Part shown: piece after piece, positions 1 to 7,784 of the stretch
Numbering within the stretch: the first letter of the stretch is position 1
How the letters are laid out: every line of letters begins with the position of its first letter
Source of the DNA: Gemmatimonadota bacterium
GTDB taxonomy: Bacteria; Gemmatimonadota; Gemmatimonadetes; JACCXV01
Assembly (NCBI GenBank): GCA_013696835.1
Contig: JACCXV010000228.1
Coordinates: 1 to 7,784, forward strand
Direction: 5' to 3'
DNA length: 7,784 nucleotides
Position numbers and translations under genes: made by a program
Notes under the pieces: generated by a model
Told to the model about the DNA's origin: nothing
Seen by the model: the letters and a program-made list of their open reading frames with translations, nothing else
Databases searched by the model: none

Positions 1-513
1 GTGCCGGTCTGGCTACCGCCCCCGGCCTGGCGATCGGCGCGCGACGAGGACGAGGTGCGCGTGGGCTCGGGTGCGTTCGAGGAGCTCAACGTCGGCGAGC
101 TTCGCGCGCGCGGCGTGGAGGCGCGAGCGGCGATTCCGCTGCCGCTGCACCTGCGGGCGGAGGGGTTCGCTCTGCTGCAGTCGGTGGAGGAGGAGGGTGG
201 GGAGGAGCTGCCCTACGTCGCTGGCGAGCAGGCGCTGGGCCGACTGGCCTTCGAGAACCGCTTCTTTCCGAGCCGCAACCTGCGCGTGCGCGCCTCGGTG
301 GACACGCGCTACGTGGGCGCCCGCAGGACCCGCGCCGGCGAGGAGCTGCCGGCCTACGGTCTGCTGGACGCCCTGCTGCGTGTCCAGCTCATCGGGTTCA
401 CCCTCGGCGTGAGCGCCGAGAACGTGCTGGACCTGCAGTACCGCACCGAGGAGGGGTTCCGCCTGCCTGGACGCATCATGCATCTCCAGATCTTCTGGGA
501 GTTCTGGAACTGA
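1..513 (+). CDS. TonB-dependent outer-membrane receptor, C-terminal fragment
   Basis: The frame is open from the first base and ends at a TGA, so this is the last 170 residues of a longer protein whose start lies outside the window; the GTG at base 1 need not be the start. The fragment reads as consecutive amphipathic beta strands of a 22-strand barrel. It includes a FEELNVGELRARGVE strand typical of TonB-dependent receptors, and near the end the NVLDLQY...LPGR signature, followed by an aromatic-rich last strand (LQIFWEFWN). Receptors of this family import siderophores, cobalamin, haem or other large ligands across the outer membrane using TonB energy. The ligand cannot be told from the barrel end alone. 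The last residue is Asn rather than the usual Phe or Trp, although Trp is next to last. An iron permease occurs 6 kb downstream, but nothing here proves an iron substrate. The family call is firm; the substrate is unknown. Confidence 0.87.
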   Translation: MPVWLPPPAWRSARDEDEVRVGSGAFEELNVGELRARGVEARAAIPLPLHLRAEGFALLQSVEEEGGEELPYVAGEQALGRLAFENRFFPSRNLRVRASVDTRYVGARRTRAGEELPAYGLLDALLRVQLIGFTLGVSAENVLDLQYRTEEGFRLPGRIMHLQIFWEFWN

Positions 514-529
514 CGGGGACTGTCCGCGC

Positions 530-558
530 TGGAACTGGCAGGCGGTCCCGGTTAGATT
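530..558 (+). promoter_or_regulatory. Weak candidate promoter for the lipoprotein-carAB cluster
   Basis: TGGAAC (530-535) and TAGATT (553-558) are separated by 17 nt and could serve as -35 and -10 boxes, each with a partial match to the sigma-70 consensus. The downstream box reads TAGATTG, which also fits a TAnnTTG pattern like the one before the HU gene (TACCTTG). A start near 565 would give a leader of about 40 nt before the first lipoprotein ATG. Assigned by eye only. No other promoter stands out in the gap after the receptor gene. Confidence 0.3.
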
Positions 559-605
559 GCGCGGCCGCCGCATCCGCAGACGGAGCCCCGATCCCGCCGA
601 TCCCG

Positions 606-1055
606 ATGCACGTACGATCCTCCTATCCGCAGCGCCCGCGCCGAGCCGGGCGCTTTTTTATCGCTCTCGTCGGGATCGCGCTGCCGATTCTCGGCTGCGG
701 GCGGGAGGGGCCACGGCGTGCGCCAGACTCGCCGGGCCGCGAGGGAGATGCGGCACTGGAGCTCGCTCCGACGAGCGTCGCGGAGGGCATGACGCGCAAG
801 GAGGTGCTCGCCGCCTGGGGCACCCCCAACGTGAAGGTGCGCGAAGCGGAGGGGGAGCGCTGGAGCTACTGGATGCGAGACGGCCGGCAGCGGATCGTCG
901 GGCGCGCGTACGTCCTCTTCGACGCGGACGGCCGCGTCACCGAGGTGGTGGAGCGGGAGGCGCGGGGCGCCGCTCCCCCCGACCCGCGGGAGCCGGTGAC
1001 GATCTCGGCGGCGCCGTCCCGTCCGGGCGAGCCGCGAAACCCCAGCTGGAGGTGA
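606..1055 (+). CDS. BamE/SmpA-like lipoprotein, first of a tandem pair
   Basis: Predicted 149-residue lipoprotein. A basic N-region and hydrophobic core (FFIALVGIALPI) lead to the lipobox ILGC with Cys31 as the acylation site; Gly at +2 fits outer-membrane sorting. Residues about 60-120 carry the BamE/SmpA-type core: GMTRKEVLAAWGTP, then VREAEGERWSYW, then a strand pair ending in the DADGRVTEV motif. A Pro-rich C-terminal tail of about 30 residues follows. In E. coli BamE is a small lipoprotein of the barrel assembly machine, but this fold is used widely and the exact role here is unknown. The ATG at 606 is chosen because no other usual start lies in frame before the lipobox; it has no visible Shine-Dalgarno. 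A terminator-like hairpin overlaps its signal-peptide codons. The stop is 4 nt before the next gene, a clear paralogue. Confidence 0.8.
   Translation: MHVRSSYPQRPRRAGRFFIALVGIALPILGCGREGPRRAPDSPGREGDAALELAPTSVAEGMTRKEVLAAWGTPNVKVREAEGERWSYWMRDGRQRIVGRAYVLFDADGRVTEVVEREARGAAPPDPREPVTISAAPSRPGEPRNPSWR
631..659 (+). terminator. Intrinsic terminator-like hairpin inside a coding start (possible attenuator)
   Basis: AGCGCCCG (631-638) pairs perfectly with CGGGCGCT (647-654), giving an 8-bp GC-rich stem with an 8-nt loop, followed directly by a run of T through 659. This is a textbook Rho-independent terminator on the + strand. It sits 25 nt inside the first lipoprotein reading frame, within the signal-peptide codons. 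It may end transcription of the receptor gene, or act as an attenuator for the lipoprotein-carAB cluster, relieved when ribosomes translate through it. The structure is seen directly; the regulatory role is inferred. Confidence 0.65.
1048..1052 (+). promoter_or_regulatory. Shine-Dalgarno fixing the GTG start of the second lipoprotein
   Basis: GGAGG, continuing as GGAGGTGA through 1055, lies 7 nt before the GTG at 1060 and overlaps the stop codon of the preceding gene. It decides the GTG start; the ATG at 1068 is in another frame. Confidence 0.75.
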
Positions 1056-1059
1056 GCGC

Positions 1060-1380
1060 GTGAAGCCATGCATCCTGATCCTCTCGATGGCGCTGCTGCT
1101 CGGTGGCTGTGGAGAAGGCCCTGACCAGGAAGCGGCGCCCGCCGCCGCAGCCGAGGAGTCGAGCATCGACGTGGCCCAGGAGGCACAGCGCATAGACAAC
1201 GGCATGACCGAGCAGCAGGTCGTGAAGATCCTGGGGGAGCCGCGGACACGCGTGCGGGAGAGCGAGGGGGAGCGGCTCACCTTCTGGACTTTCGGCGCGG
1301 ATCAGAAGATCAAGGCCCGCGTCTACGTCACGCTGGATGCGGAAGGCAAGGTGGTGAACGTAGAGACGATACCGCTCTGA
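1060..1380 (+). CDS. BamE/SmpA-like lipoprotein, second of a tandem pair
   Basis: Predicted 106-residue lipoprotein with a short signal peptide (MKPCILILSMALL) and a classic lipobox LGGC, Cys17 being the acylated residue; Gly at +2 suggests the outer membrane. The mature 90 residues carry a low-complexity Ala/Glu linker and then the BamE/SmpA core: GMTEQQVVKILGEP, VRESEGERLTFW and DAEGKVVNV. Total length is close to E. coli BamE (113 residues). Its core aligns without difficulty to the preceding gene: GMT, the G.P turn, VRE.EGER, an aromatic-Trp pair, Q.I..R.YV and DA.G.V. The pair therefore looks like a tandem duplication. The GTG start is supported by a strong Shine-Dalgarno 7 nt upstream. 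The stop overlaps the presumed carA start by 4 nt (CTGA), which implies translational coupling. The client or partner is unknown; a structural role in envelope assembly is only a guess from the fold. Confidence 0.83.
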   Translation: MKPCILILSMALLLGGCGEGPDQEAAPAAAAEESSIDVAQEAQRIDNGMTEQQVVKILGEPRTRVRESEGERLTFWTFGADQKIKARVYVTLDAEGKVVNVETIPL

Positions 1381-2615
1381 CCGGCTTTCCGGCGGGCCCT
1401 CCGGCGCTCCTCCTCCTCGAGGACGGACGCACCTTCCCCGGGCGCTCCTTCGGTGCCGAGGGCGAGGCCTTCGGCGAGGCGGTCTTCAATACCGCGCTCT
1501 CGGGCTACCAGGAGGTCCTGACCGACCCTTCCTACCGCGGTCAGATCGTCGCCATGACGGCGCCGCAGATAGGGAACACCGGCATCGTCCCGGGGGACGG
1601 CGAGTCGGGCCGCATCCAGGTGGCGGGCTTCGTCGTGCGGGAGGTAGCACGCCGCCACTCGAGCTGGCGCGCCCGCGCGGGCCTGGCGGAAACGCTGCGG
1701 GACCAGCGCGTGATCGCGATCGAGGGGGTGGACACGCGCGCCCTCACGCTGCACCTGCGGGAGCGCGGAGCCATGCGCGCGGCCATCTCCACGCGCGAGC
1801 TCTCAGCATCCGCGCTGCTGCCGCGCGTGCTCGCCAGCCCGTCGATGCAGGGCCGGGACCTGACCGGTCTGGTGACCTGCGCGTCCCCGCTGGCGTGGAC
1901 TGGAGAGGAGCGCGGGTTCCCGGCGCCGGGCCTCCCGCCCGCTGTGGAACCGGCGCTCGTGGCGGGCACGATTCGGCCTCTCGACGCAGCGTCCGGCGCG
2001 GCGAGGAGGCCGGCCTATCGCGTCGCAGCCCTCGATTGCGGCGCCAAGTCCAACATCTTCCGCATGCTGCACGCGCGCGGATGCGAGCTGCGCATCGTCC
2101 CCTCGATCACCCCCGCTCGCGAGATTCTCGAGGCGCGGCCGGACGGCGTCTTCCTCTCCAACGGGCCGGGCGATCCGGAAGCCGTGCGCGGGGCGATCGA
2201 CTGCCTGCGCGAGCTGCACCGGCTCGCCCCCGAGCTTCCCACCTTCGGCATCTGCCTGGGCTTCCAGCTGCTTGCGCTCGCGCACGGCGGCGAGACCTTC
2301 AAGCTCCGCTTCGGTCACCGTGGGGCGAATCACCCGGTCCGGAACTCCAGCCGCGAGGCAGTGGAGATCACGTCCCAGAACCACGGCTTCGCCGTGCGCG
2401 GTGACGTGCGCAGGGTCGCCGGGGCGGCCGCCTTCGACGTGAGCCACGTGAACCTCAACGACGGCACGCTCGAGGGCTTCCGGCACCGCGAGCTTCCCAC
2501 CTTCGCCGTCCAGTACCACCCCGAGTCCGCCCCGGGCCCCCACGACTCCCGCTATCTCTTCGACGAGTTCGTCGCCGACATGGCCTCGCGGCGGCCCGCG
2601 GCCGGCGAGGGCTGA
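1377..2615 (+). CDS. carA: Carbamoyl-phosphate synthetase small (glutaminase) subunit CarA
   Basis: CarA hydrolyses glutamine and passes ammonia through a tunnel to CarB for carbamoyl phosphate, the precursor of pyrimidines and arginine. The N-terminal domain begins with ALLLLEDGRTF and contains FNTALSGYQEVLTDPSY and EGVDTRALT, all family hallmarks. The class I glutaminase domain follows (about residues 210-405). It has the nucleophile Cys293 in GICLGFQ and the catalytic His381 and Glu383 in YHPES; FLSNGPGDP, GANHPV and QNHGFAV are also present. The start is unusual. Conserved sequence is already in frame at 1404, yet codons from 1206 to 1553 contain no ATG, GTG or TTG. I place the start at CTG 1377, which overlaps the upstream TGA, giving 412 residues against 382 in E. 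coli. ATG 1554 would delete about 50 conserved residues. No strong Shine-Dalgarno is seen, so coupling is likely. The usual GHQ next to the nucleophile is GFQ here. Confidence 0.93.
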   Translation: MTGFPAGPPALLLLEDGRTFPGRSFGAEGEAFGEAVFNTALSGYQEVLTDPSYRGQIVAMTAPQIGNTGIVPGDGESGRIQVAGFVVREVARRHSSWRARAGLAETLRDQRVIAIEGVDTRALTLHLRERGAMRAAISTRELSASALLPRVLASPSMQGRDLTGLVTCASPLAWTGEERGFPAPGLPPAVEPALVAGTIRPLDAASGAARRPAYRVAALDCGAKSNIFRMLHARGCELRIVPSITPAREILEARPDGVFLSNGPGDPEAVRGAIDCLRELHRLAPELPTFGICLGFQLLALAHGGETFKLRFGHRGANHPVRNSSREAVEITSQNHGFAVRGDVRRVAGAAAFDVSHVNLNDGTLEGFRHRELPTFAVQYHPESAPGPHDSRYLFDEFVADMASRRPAAGEG

Positions 2616-2619
2616 GCGA

Positions 2620-5985
<3,366 letters not shown>

Positions 5986-6014
5986 GCGGCTCCACGCGGG
6001 ACTCGTGTGGCCGC
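5986..6014 (+). terminator. Hairpin immediately after carB (terminator without T-run)
   Basis: CCACGCG (5992-5998) pairs with CGTGTGG (6004-6010) around a 5-nt loop, with one G-U pair. After a 2-nt bulge, GCGG (5986-5989) pairs with CCGC (6011-6014). The stem begins at the first base after the carB TAG and ends 6 nt before the HU gene -35 box. No T-run follows, so it may be an imperfect terminator or a 3' end stabiliser of the carAB message. Confidence 0.4.
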
Positions 6015-6020
6015 GCCGCA

Positions 6021-6048
6021 TTGACAAGTCCGTGCCCCCCTTTACCTT
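6021..6048 (+). promoter_or_regulatory. Promoter of the HU-family gene
   Basis: A perfect -35 hexamer TTGACA (6021-6026) is followed after 16 nt by TACCTT (6043-6048), read on as TACCTTGTAG. The downstream element is a poor TATAAT but resembles the TAnnTTTG element described for Bacteroidetes sigma factors, with one T missing. A start near 6054 would leave a leader of about 80 nt with two small hairpins (GCCGG/CCGGC at 6063-6079 and CGCGG/CCGCG at 6082-6097) before the ribosome site. Confidence 0.6.
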
Positions 6049-6120
6049 GTAGAAGCGGCAGGGCCGGTCGAGCTCCGGCTCCGCGGCGTCATCCGCGCTG
6101 GTTTCGGAGGCTTGCGGCAG

Positions 6121-6128
6121 AAGGAGGT
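6121..6128 (+). promoter_or_regulatory. Near-perfect Shine-Dalgarno that favours a TTG start
   Basis: AAGGAGGT is an extended complement of the 16S rRNA 3' end. It ends 8 nt before the TTG at 6137, ideal spacing, but 38 nt before the in-frame ATG at 6167. The ATG has only a GGAGGG placed 3 nt upstream, closer than usual. This site therefore argues for the TTG. Confidence 0.7.
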
Positions 6129-6136
6129 GGACGACC

Positions 6137-6553
6137 TTGGCTCCTGATAACGCACTCGGAGGGCGCATGACCAAAGCCGACCTGGTCGAGCAGATCGCCG
6201 AAGCCACGGGGCTCACGAAGAAGGACACCGCGGTTGTCGTCGATGGCTTCCTCGAGGCCGTGAAGCAGGCCATGGCCCAGGAGAAGAACATCGAGATCCG
6301 CGGGTTCGGCAGCTTCAAGATCAAGAAGCGGAAGGCACGCAAGGCGCGGAACCCGCGCACCGGCGACCCGGTGCAGGTACCGTCGCGACACGTGCCGACC
6401 TTCAAGCCGTCGAAGGAGTTGAAGGAGCTGATCACGGCCATGCCGCAGGGCACGGGAGGAGCGCCGCCGTCCGATCCGTCCGGCCCCGCAAGGAGCGGAA
6501 GCGCCGAACCCGAGGCCGGGTCCGCCACCGCCTCCGAGTCCATCGAGAGCTGA
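6137..6553 (+). CDS. HU/IHF-family nucleoid DNA-binding protein with C-terminal tail
   Basis: Small histone-like protein that bends and wraps DNA as a dimer and organises the nucleoid. The HU/IHF core spans about residues 11-98: the helical dimerisation part starts at MTKADLVEQIAEATGLTKKD, then comes IEIRGFGSFKI, the basic beta-arm KKRKARKARNPRTGD with the DNA-intercalating Pro73, and the end FKPSKELKEL. I chose the TTG at 6137 because of the near-perfect Shine-Dalgarno 8 nt upstream. That adds MAPDNALGGR before the classical MTKADL start; the ATG at 6167 is the alternative and would give 128 residues. After the core is a tail of about 38 residues rich in Pro, Ser, Ala, Gly and Glu. Typical HU is about 90 residues and lacks this tail, which is probably disordered. 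The gene has its own promoter and is not part of the carAB unit. HU and IHF cannot be separated with confidence here. Confidence 0.93.
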   Translation: MAPDNALGGRMTKADLVEQIAEATGLTKKDTAVVVDGFLEAVKQAMAQEKNIEIRGFGSFKIKKRKARKARNPRTGDPVQVPSRHVPTFKPSKELKELITAMPQGTGGAPPSDPSGPARSGSAEPEAGSATASESIES

Positions 6554-6629
6554 CCCGCCGCTGGTCGCGGCCACCTCCTTCCCGCGCCGGTAGCCGCACC
6601 AGCCGGACCCCCCGCAGTTCTCCCCGCGT

Positions 6630-6706
6630 GCGCCCGTAGCTCAGATGGATAGAGCGACAGCCTCCGGAGCTGTAGGCCAGAGGTTCGAATCCTCTCGGGC
6701 GCACCA
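6630..6706 (+). tRNA. tRNA-Arg, anticodon CCG
   Basis: A complete cloverleaf folds by hand. The acceptor stem is GCGCCCG (6630-6636) with CGGGCGC (6696-6702), and T8-A9 follow. The D stem is GCTC/GAGC (6639-6642, 6652-6655). The anticodon stem is ACAGC/GCTGT (6657-6661, 6669-6673) around the loop CTCCGGA, which places the anticodon CCG at 6664-6666. The T stem is AGAGG/CCTCT around TTCGAAT. Discriminator A and an encoded CCA complete the 77-nt gene. It reads CGG arginine codons, which are well used in this GC-rich genome. It stands alone between the HU and iron-permease genes, and no integrase gene lies beside it. Confidence 0.97.
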
Positions 6707-6756
6707 TTCCGGTCCGTGTGCGGTCCCCCGCATCTCGTTCGCAAGGGGCCGGCCCG

Positions 6757-6785
6757 TTGACAGATCGCGCGGCAGCGTCACAGGT
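6757..6785 (+). promoter_or_regulatory. Candidate promoter of the iron permease gene
   Basis: A perfect TTGACA (6757-6762) lies 25 nt upstream of the inverted repeat at 6788. No good -10 box is seen at normal spacing; the region 6778-6785 reads TCACAGGT. If TTGACA is the -35, transcription would begin close to or inside the inverted repeat, the placement expected for a repressor that blocks RNA polymerase. Confidence 0.4.
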
Positions 6786-6787
6786 TC

Positions 6788-6808
6788 GGTTGAGAACCGT
6801 TCTCAACC
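6788..6808 (+). promoter_or_regulatory. Fur-type operator (perfect 10-1-10 inverted repeat)
   Basis: GGTTGAGAAC (6788-6797) and GTTCTCAACC (6799-6808) are perfect inverted repeats around a single C. The inner part, TGAGAAC-n-GTTCTCA, has the 7-1-7 layout of Fur boxes and differs at one base per half-site from the common TGAGAAT-n-ATTCTCA form. It lies 23 nt before the ATG of an FTR1-family iron permease and just after a TTGACA, so repression by iron-loaded Fur is the natural reading. A different Fur-family regulator such as Zur or Mur could bind instead, but the neighbour gene favours iron. Confidence 0.75.
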
Positions 6809-6831
6809 ACACGGAAACACGTGGAGGGCCG

Positions 6832-7752
6832 ATGGGGTCGTCGGCGTTCGTGCAGTCCGTCGGGATCATCGTGCGCGAGGGCTTCGAAGTCGTCCTGCTC
6901 GTCGGCGCCATGCTCGCGGTCGTGCGCCAGTCGGGCTTTCCGCAGCAGGCACGGGGCCTCTGGTGGGGAGGTTCGCTCGCGCTGCTCGCGAGTTTCGGCA
7001 CGGCGCTGCTGGCCGACCGGCTCTTCCGCAACGAGGCGGGCGTGGAGGTAATCGAAGGTGTCACGCTGCTGGTCGCGGCGGCCGTTCTGTTCTACGTCGG
7101 CCACTGGCTGCTGGCGAAGGCCGACGTGACGCGCTGGCAGGCATACCTCAAGGACCGCATCCGCCGCGCGGCTCGCCGCGAGTCGCTGCTGGCGCTGGGC
7201 GTGCTGGCCTTCGTGGCGGTCTATCGGGAAGGAGTGGAGACGGTGTTGTTCTACCGCGCGCTGCTCGTAGCCGAGCCGGGAGCGGGAGGCGCGGTGGCCC
7301 TGGGACTCGGGGTCGGTTCGCTGCTCCTCGGTGCGGCGTGCTACGGGATCTATCGCTTCGGCGTTCGCATCCCGCTGCGTCCCTTCTTCACGGTCACGAG
7401 CGCGCTGCTCCTGCTCCTGGCGTTCGTCTTCACGGGGAAGGGGCTGCACGAGCTGCAGGAGGGAGGCAGCCTGGCCGAGACCCCGATCGCCTTCTTCTTC
7501 CGCCTTCCCGCGCTGGGCGTCTACCCGACGCTGGAAACCCTGCTGGGTCAGGCGCTGATGCTGCTCGCGATCGCGGCACCGCTGCTGCTGCAGCGCGCGC
7601 GGCGCTCGGGCGCGCGCCGATGGAGCGCGGACGGAACCTGCGTGCAGCCCGGCTCCGACGCGTCGCCACCTTCCTCGAGCGCGCCGCTCCCTTCGCCGCC
7701 CGCCAATCCTTCCGCTGCGACGTCCGCTGTGTCGGGAGCCTCGCGCCGCTGA
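6832..7752 (+). CDS. FTR1/EfeU-family iron permease
   Basis: Inner-membrane permease of the FTR1/EfeU family, which imports iron using acidic REXXE motifs to bind Fe(III). The first motif is REGFE (residues 15-19) in the first membrane segment, and the second is REGVE (132-136) in the fourth. Seven hydrophobic segments can be placed at about 8-30, 42-62, 74-94, 117-145, 154-175, 185-203 and 234-253, the usual number for the family. A polar Ser/Pro/Ala-rich tail (254-306) follows and looks disordered. ATG 6832 was chosen because a GGAGGG lies 3 nt upstream and the first REXXE helix then begins promptly. The in-frame GTG at 6718 would put the promoter and Fur box inside the gene. Expression is probably iron-repressed through the operator at 6788-6808. 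No EfeO or EfeB partner is visible before the window ends 32 nt downstream. Confidence 0.9.
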   Translation: MGSSAFVQSVGIIVREGFEVVLLVGAMLAVVRQSGFPQQARGLWWGGSLALLASFGTALLADRLFRNEAGVEVIEGVTLLVAAAVLFYVGHWLLAKADVTRWQAYLKDRIRRAARRESLLALGVLAFVAVYREGVETVLFYRALLVAEPGAGGAVALGLGVGSLLLGAACYGIYRFGVRIPLRPFFTVTSALLLLLAFVFTGKGLHELQEGGSLAETPIAFFFRLPALGVYPTLETLLGQALMLLAIAAPLLLQRARRSGARRWSADGTCVQPGSDASPPSSSAPLPSPPANPSAATSAVSGASRR

Positions 7753-7768
7753 GGCCCGGCAGCGGGCT
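7753..7768 (+). terminator. Short GC hairpin after the permease gene
   Basis: GCCCG (7754-7758) pairs with CGGGC (7763-7767) around GCAG, extendable by one G-U pair. It starts at the first base after the TGA. There is no T-run, so this is only a weak terminator candidate, and the window ends 16 nt later. Confidence 0.25.
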
Positions 7769-7784
7769 CCACGCAGGCCGGTGG

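Noticed and set aside
561..568. GCGGCCGC palindrome in the gap before the first lipoprotein
   Set aside because: An 8-bp GC palindrome is expected by chance in GC-rich DNA, and no spacing or neighbour suggests an operator.
571..587. TCCG-CAGA-CGGA hairpin as a PyrR binding site
   Set aside because: It superficially resembles a PyrR loop, but the order of conserved bases does not match the consensus as I remember it, and no clear antiterminator partner is visible.
1554..1556. ATG 1554 as the start of carA
   Set aside because: It would remove the conserved N-terminus encoded from 1404 onward, including the FNTALSGYQEVLTDPSY motif.
6557..6571. GCCGC/GCGGC hairpin after the HU gene as a terminator
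   Set aside because: Only 5 bp and no T-run; such stems occur often by chance at this GC content.
6630..6706. tRNA gene as an attachment site of an integrated element
   Set aside because: No integrase, no repeat of the tRNA 3' end and no foreign-looking genes nearby; the flanking genes are ordinary chromosomal ones.
6746..6755. GGGCCGGCCC palindrome just upstream of TTGACA
   Set aside because: Self-complementary GC run with no loop, no T-run and no match to a known regulator site; likely composition.
6718..6831. In-frame GTG 6718 as the start of the iron permease
   Set aside because: It would encode a polar 38-residue leader and put the TTGACA and the Fur-like palindrome inside the gene; ATG 6832 has a ribosome site and the expected N-terminal helix.

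Overview
This is a high-GC (roughly 70% by eye) stretch of an ordinary chromosome from a Gram-negative bacterium with an outer membrane: it carries a TonB-dependent receptor barrel end and two lipoproteins with a BamE-like domain. The style of the HU-family protein, the receptor C-terminus and possible TAnnTTG-type promoter elements make me think of Gemmatimonadota or a relative in the FCB group. That placement is an inference I cannot test here. All genes I can support are on the + strand.

Layout. Positions 1-513 hold the C-terminal end of a TonB-dependent outer-membrane receptor. A short gap (514-605) with a weak candidate promoter leads into a very tightly packed four-gene cluster: two paralogous BamE/SmpA-like lipoproteins (606-1055 and 1060-1380), then carA (about 1377-2615) and carB (2620-5985). 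Gaps are 4 nt, a 4-nt overlap, and 4 nt, so these genes are almost certainly co-transcribed. CarA and CarB form the glutamine-dependent carbamoyl-phosphate synthetase that feeds pyrimidine and arginine synthesis. A strong intrinsic-terminator-like hairpin (631-659) lies inside the signal-peptide codons of the first lipoprotein and could act as an attenuator for the cluster. carA has no ATG, GTG or TTG available at its conserved N-terminus and appears to start at a CTG that overlaps the stop of the second lipoprotein gene.

After carB comes a hairpin with no T-run. An HU/IHF-family nucleoid protein follows (6137-6553), with its own promoter, a near-perfect Shine-Dalgarno and a TTG start. Next is a complete tRNA-Arg(CCG) with encoded CCA (6630-6706). 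The last gene is an FTR1-family iron permease (6832-7752), preceded by a perfect 10-1-10 inverted repeat that closely matches the 7-1-7 Fur operator. The permease is therefore very probably Fur-regulated iron uptake.

No stretch above 300 bases lacks a gene. I found no CRISPR array, insertion sequence, phage gene or clear foreign island. Most of the window is housekeeping. The points that deserve attention are regulatory and architectural: the lipoprotein-lipoprotein-carA-carB cluster, the CTG start of carA, the terminator inside a coding start, the Fur box, and a 38-residue net insertion in CarB.
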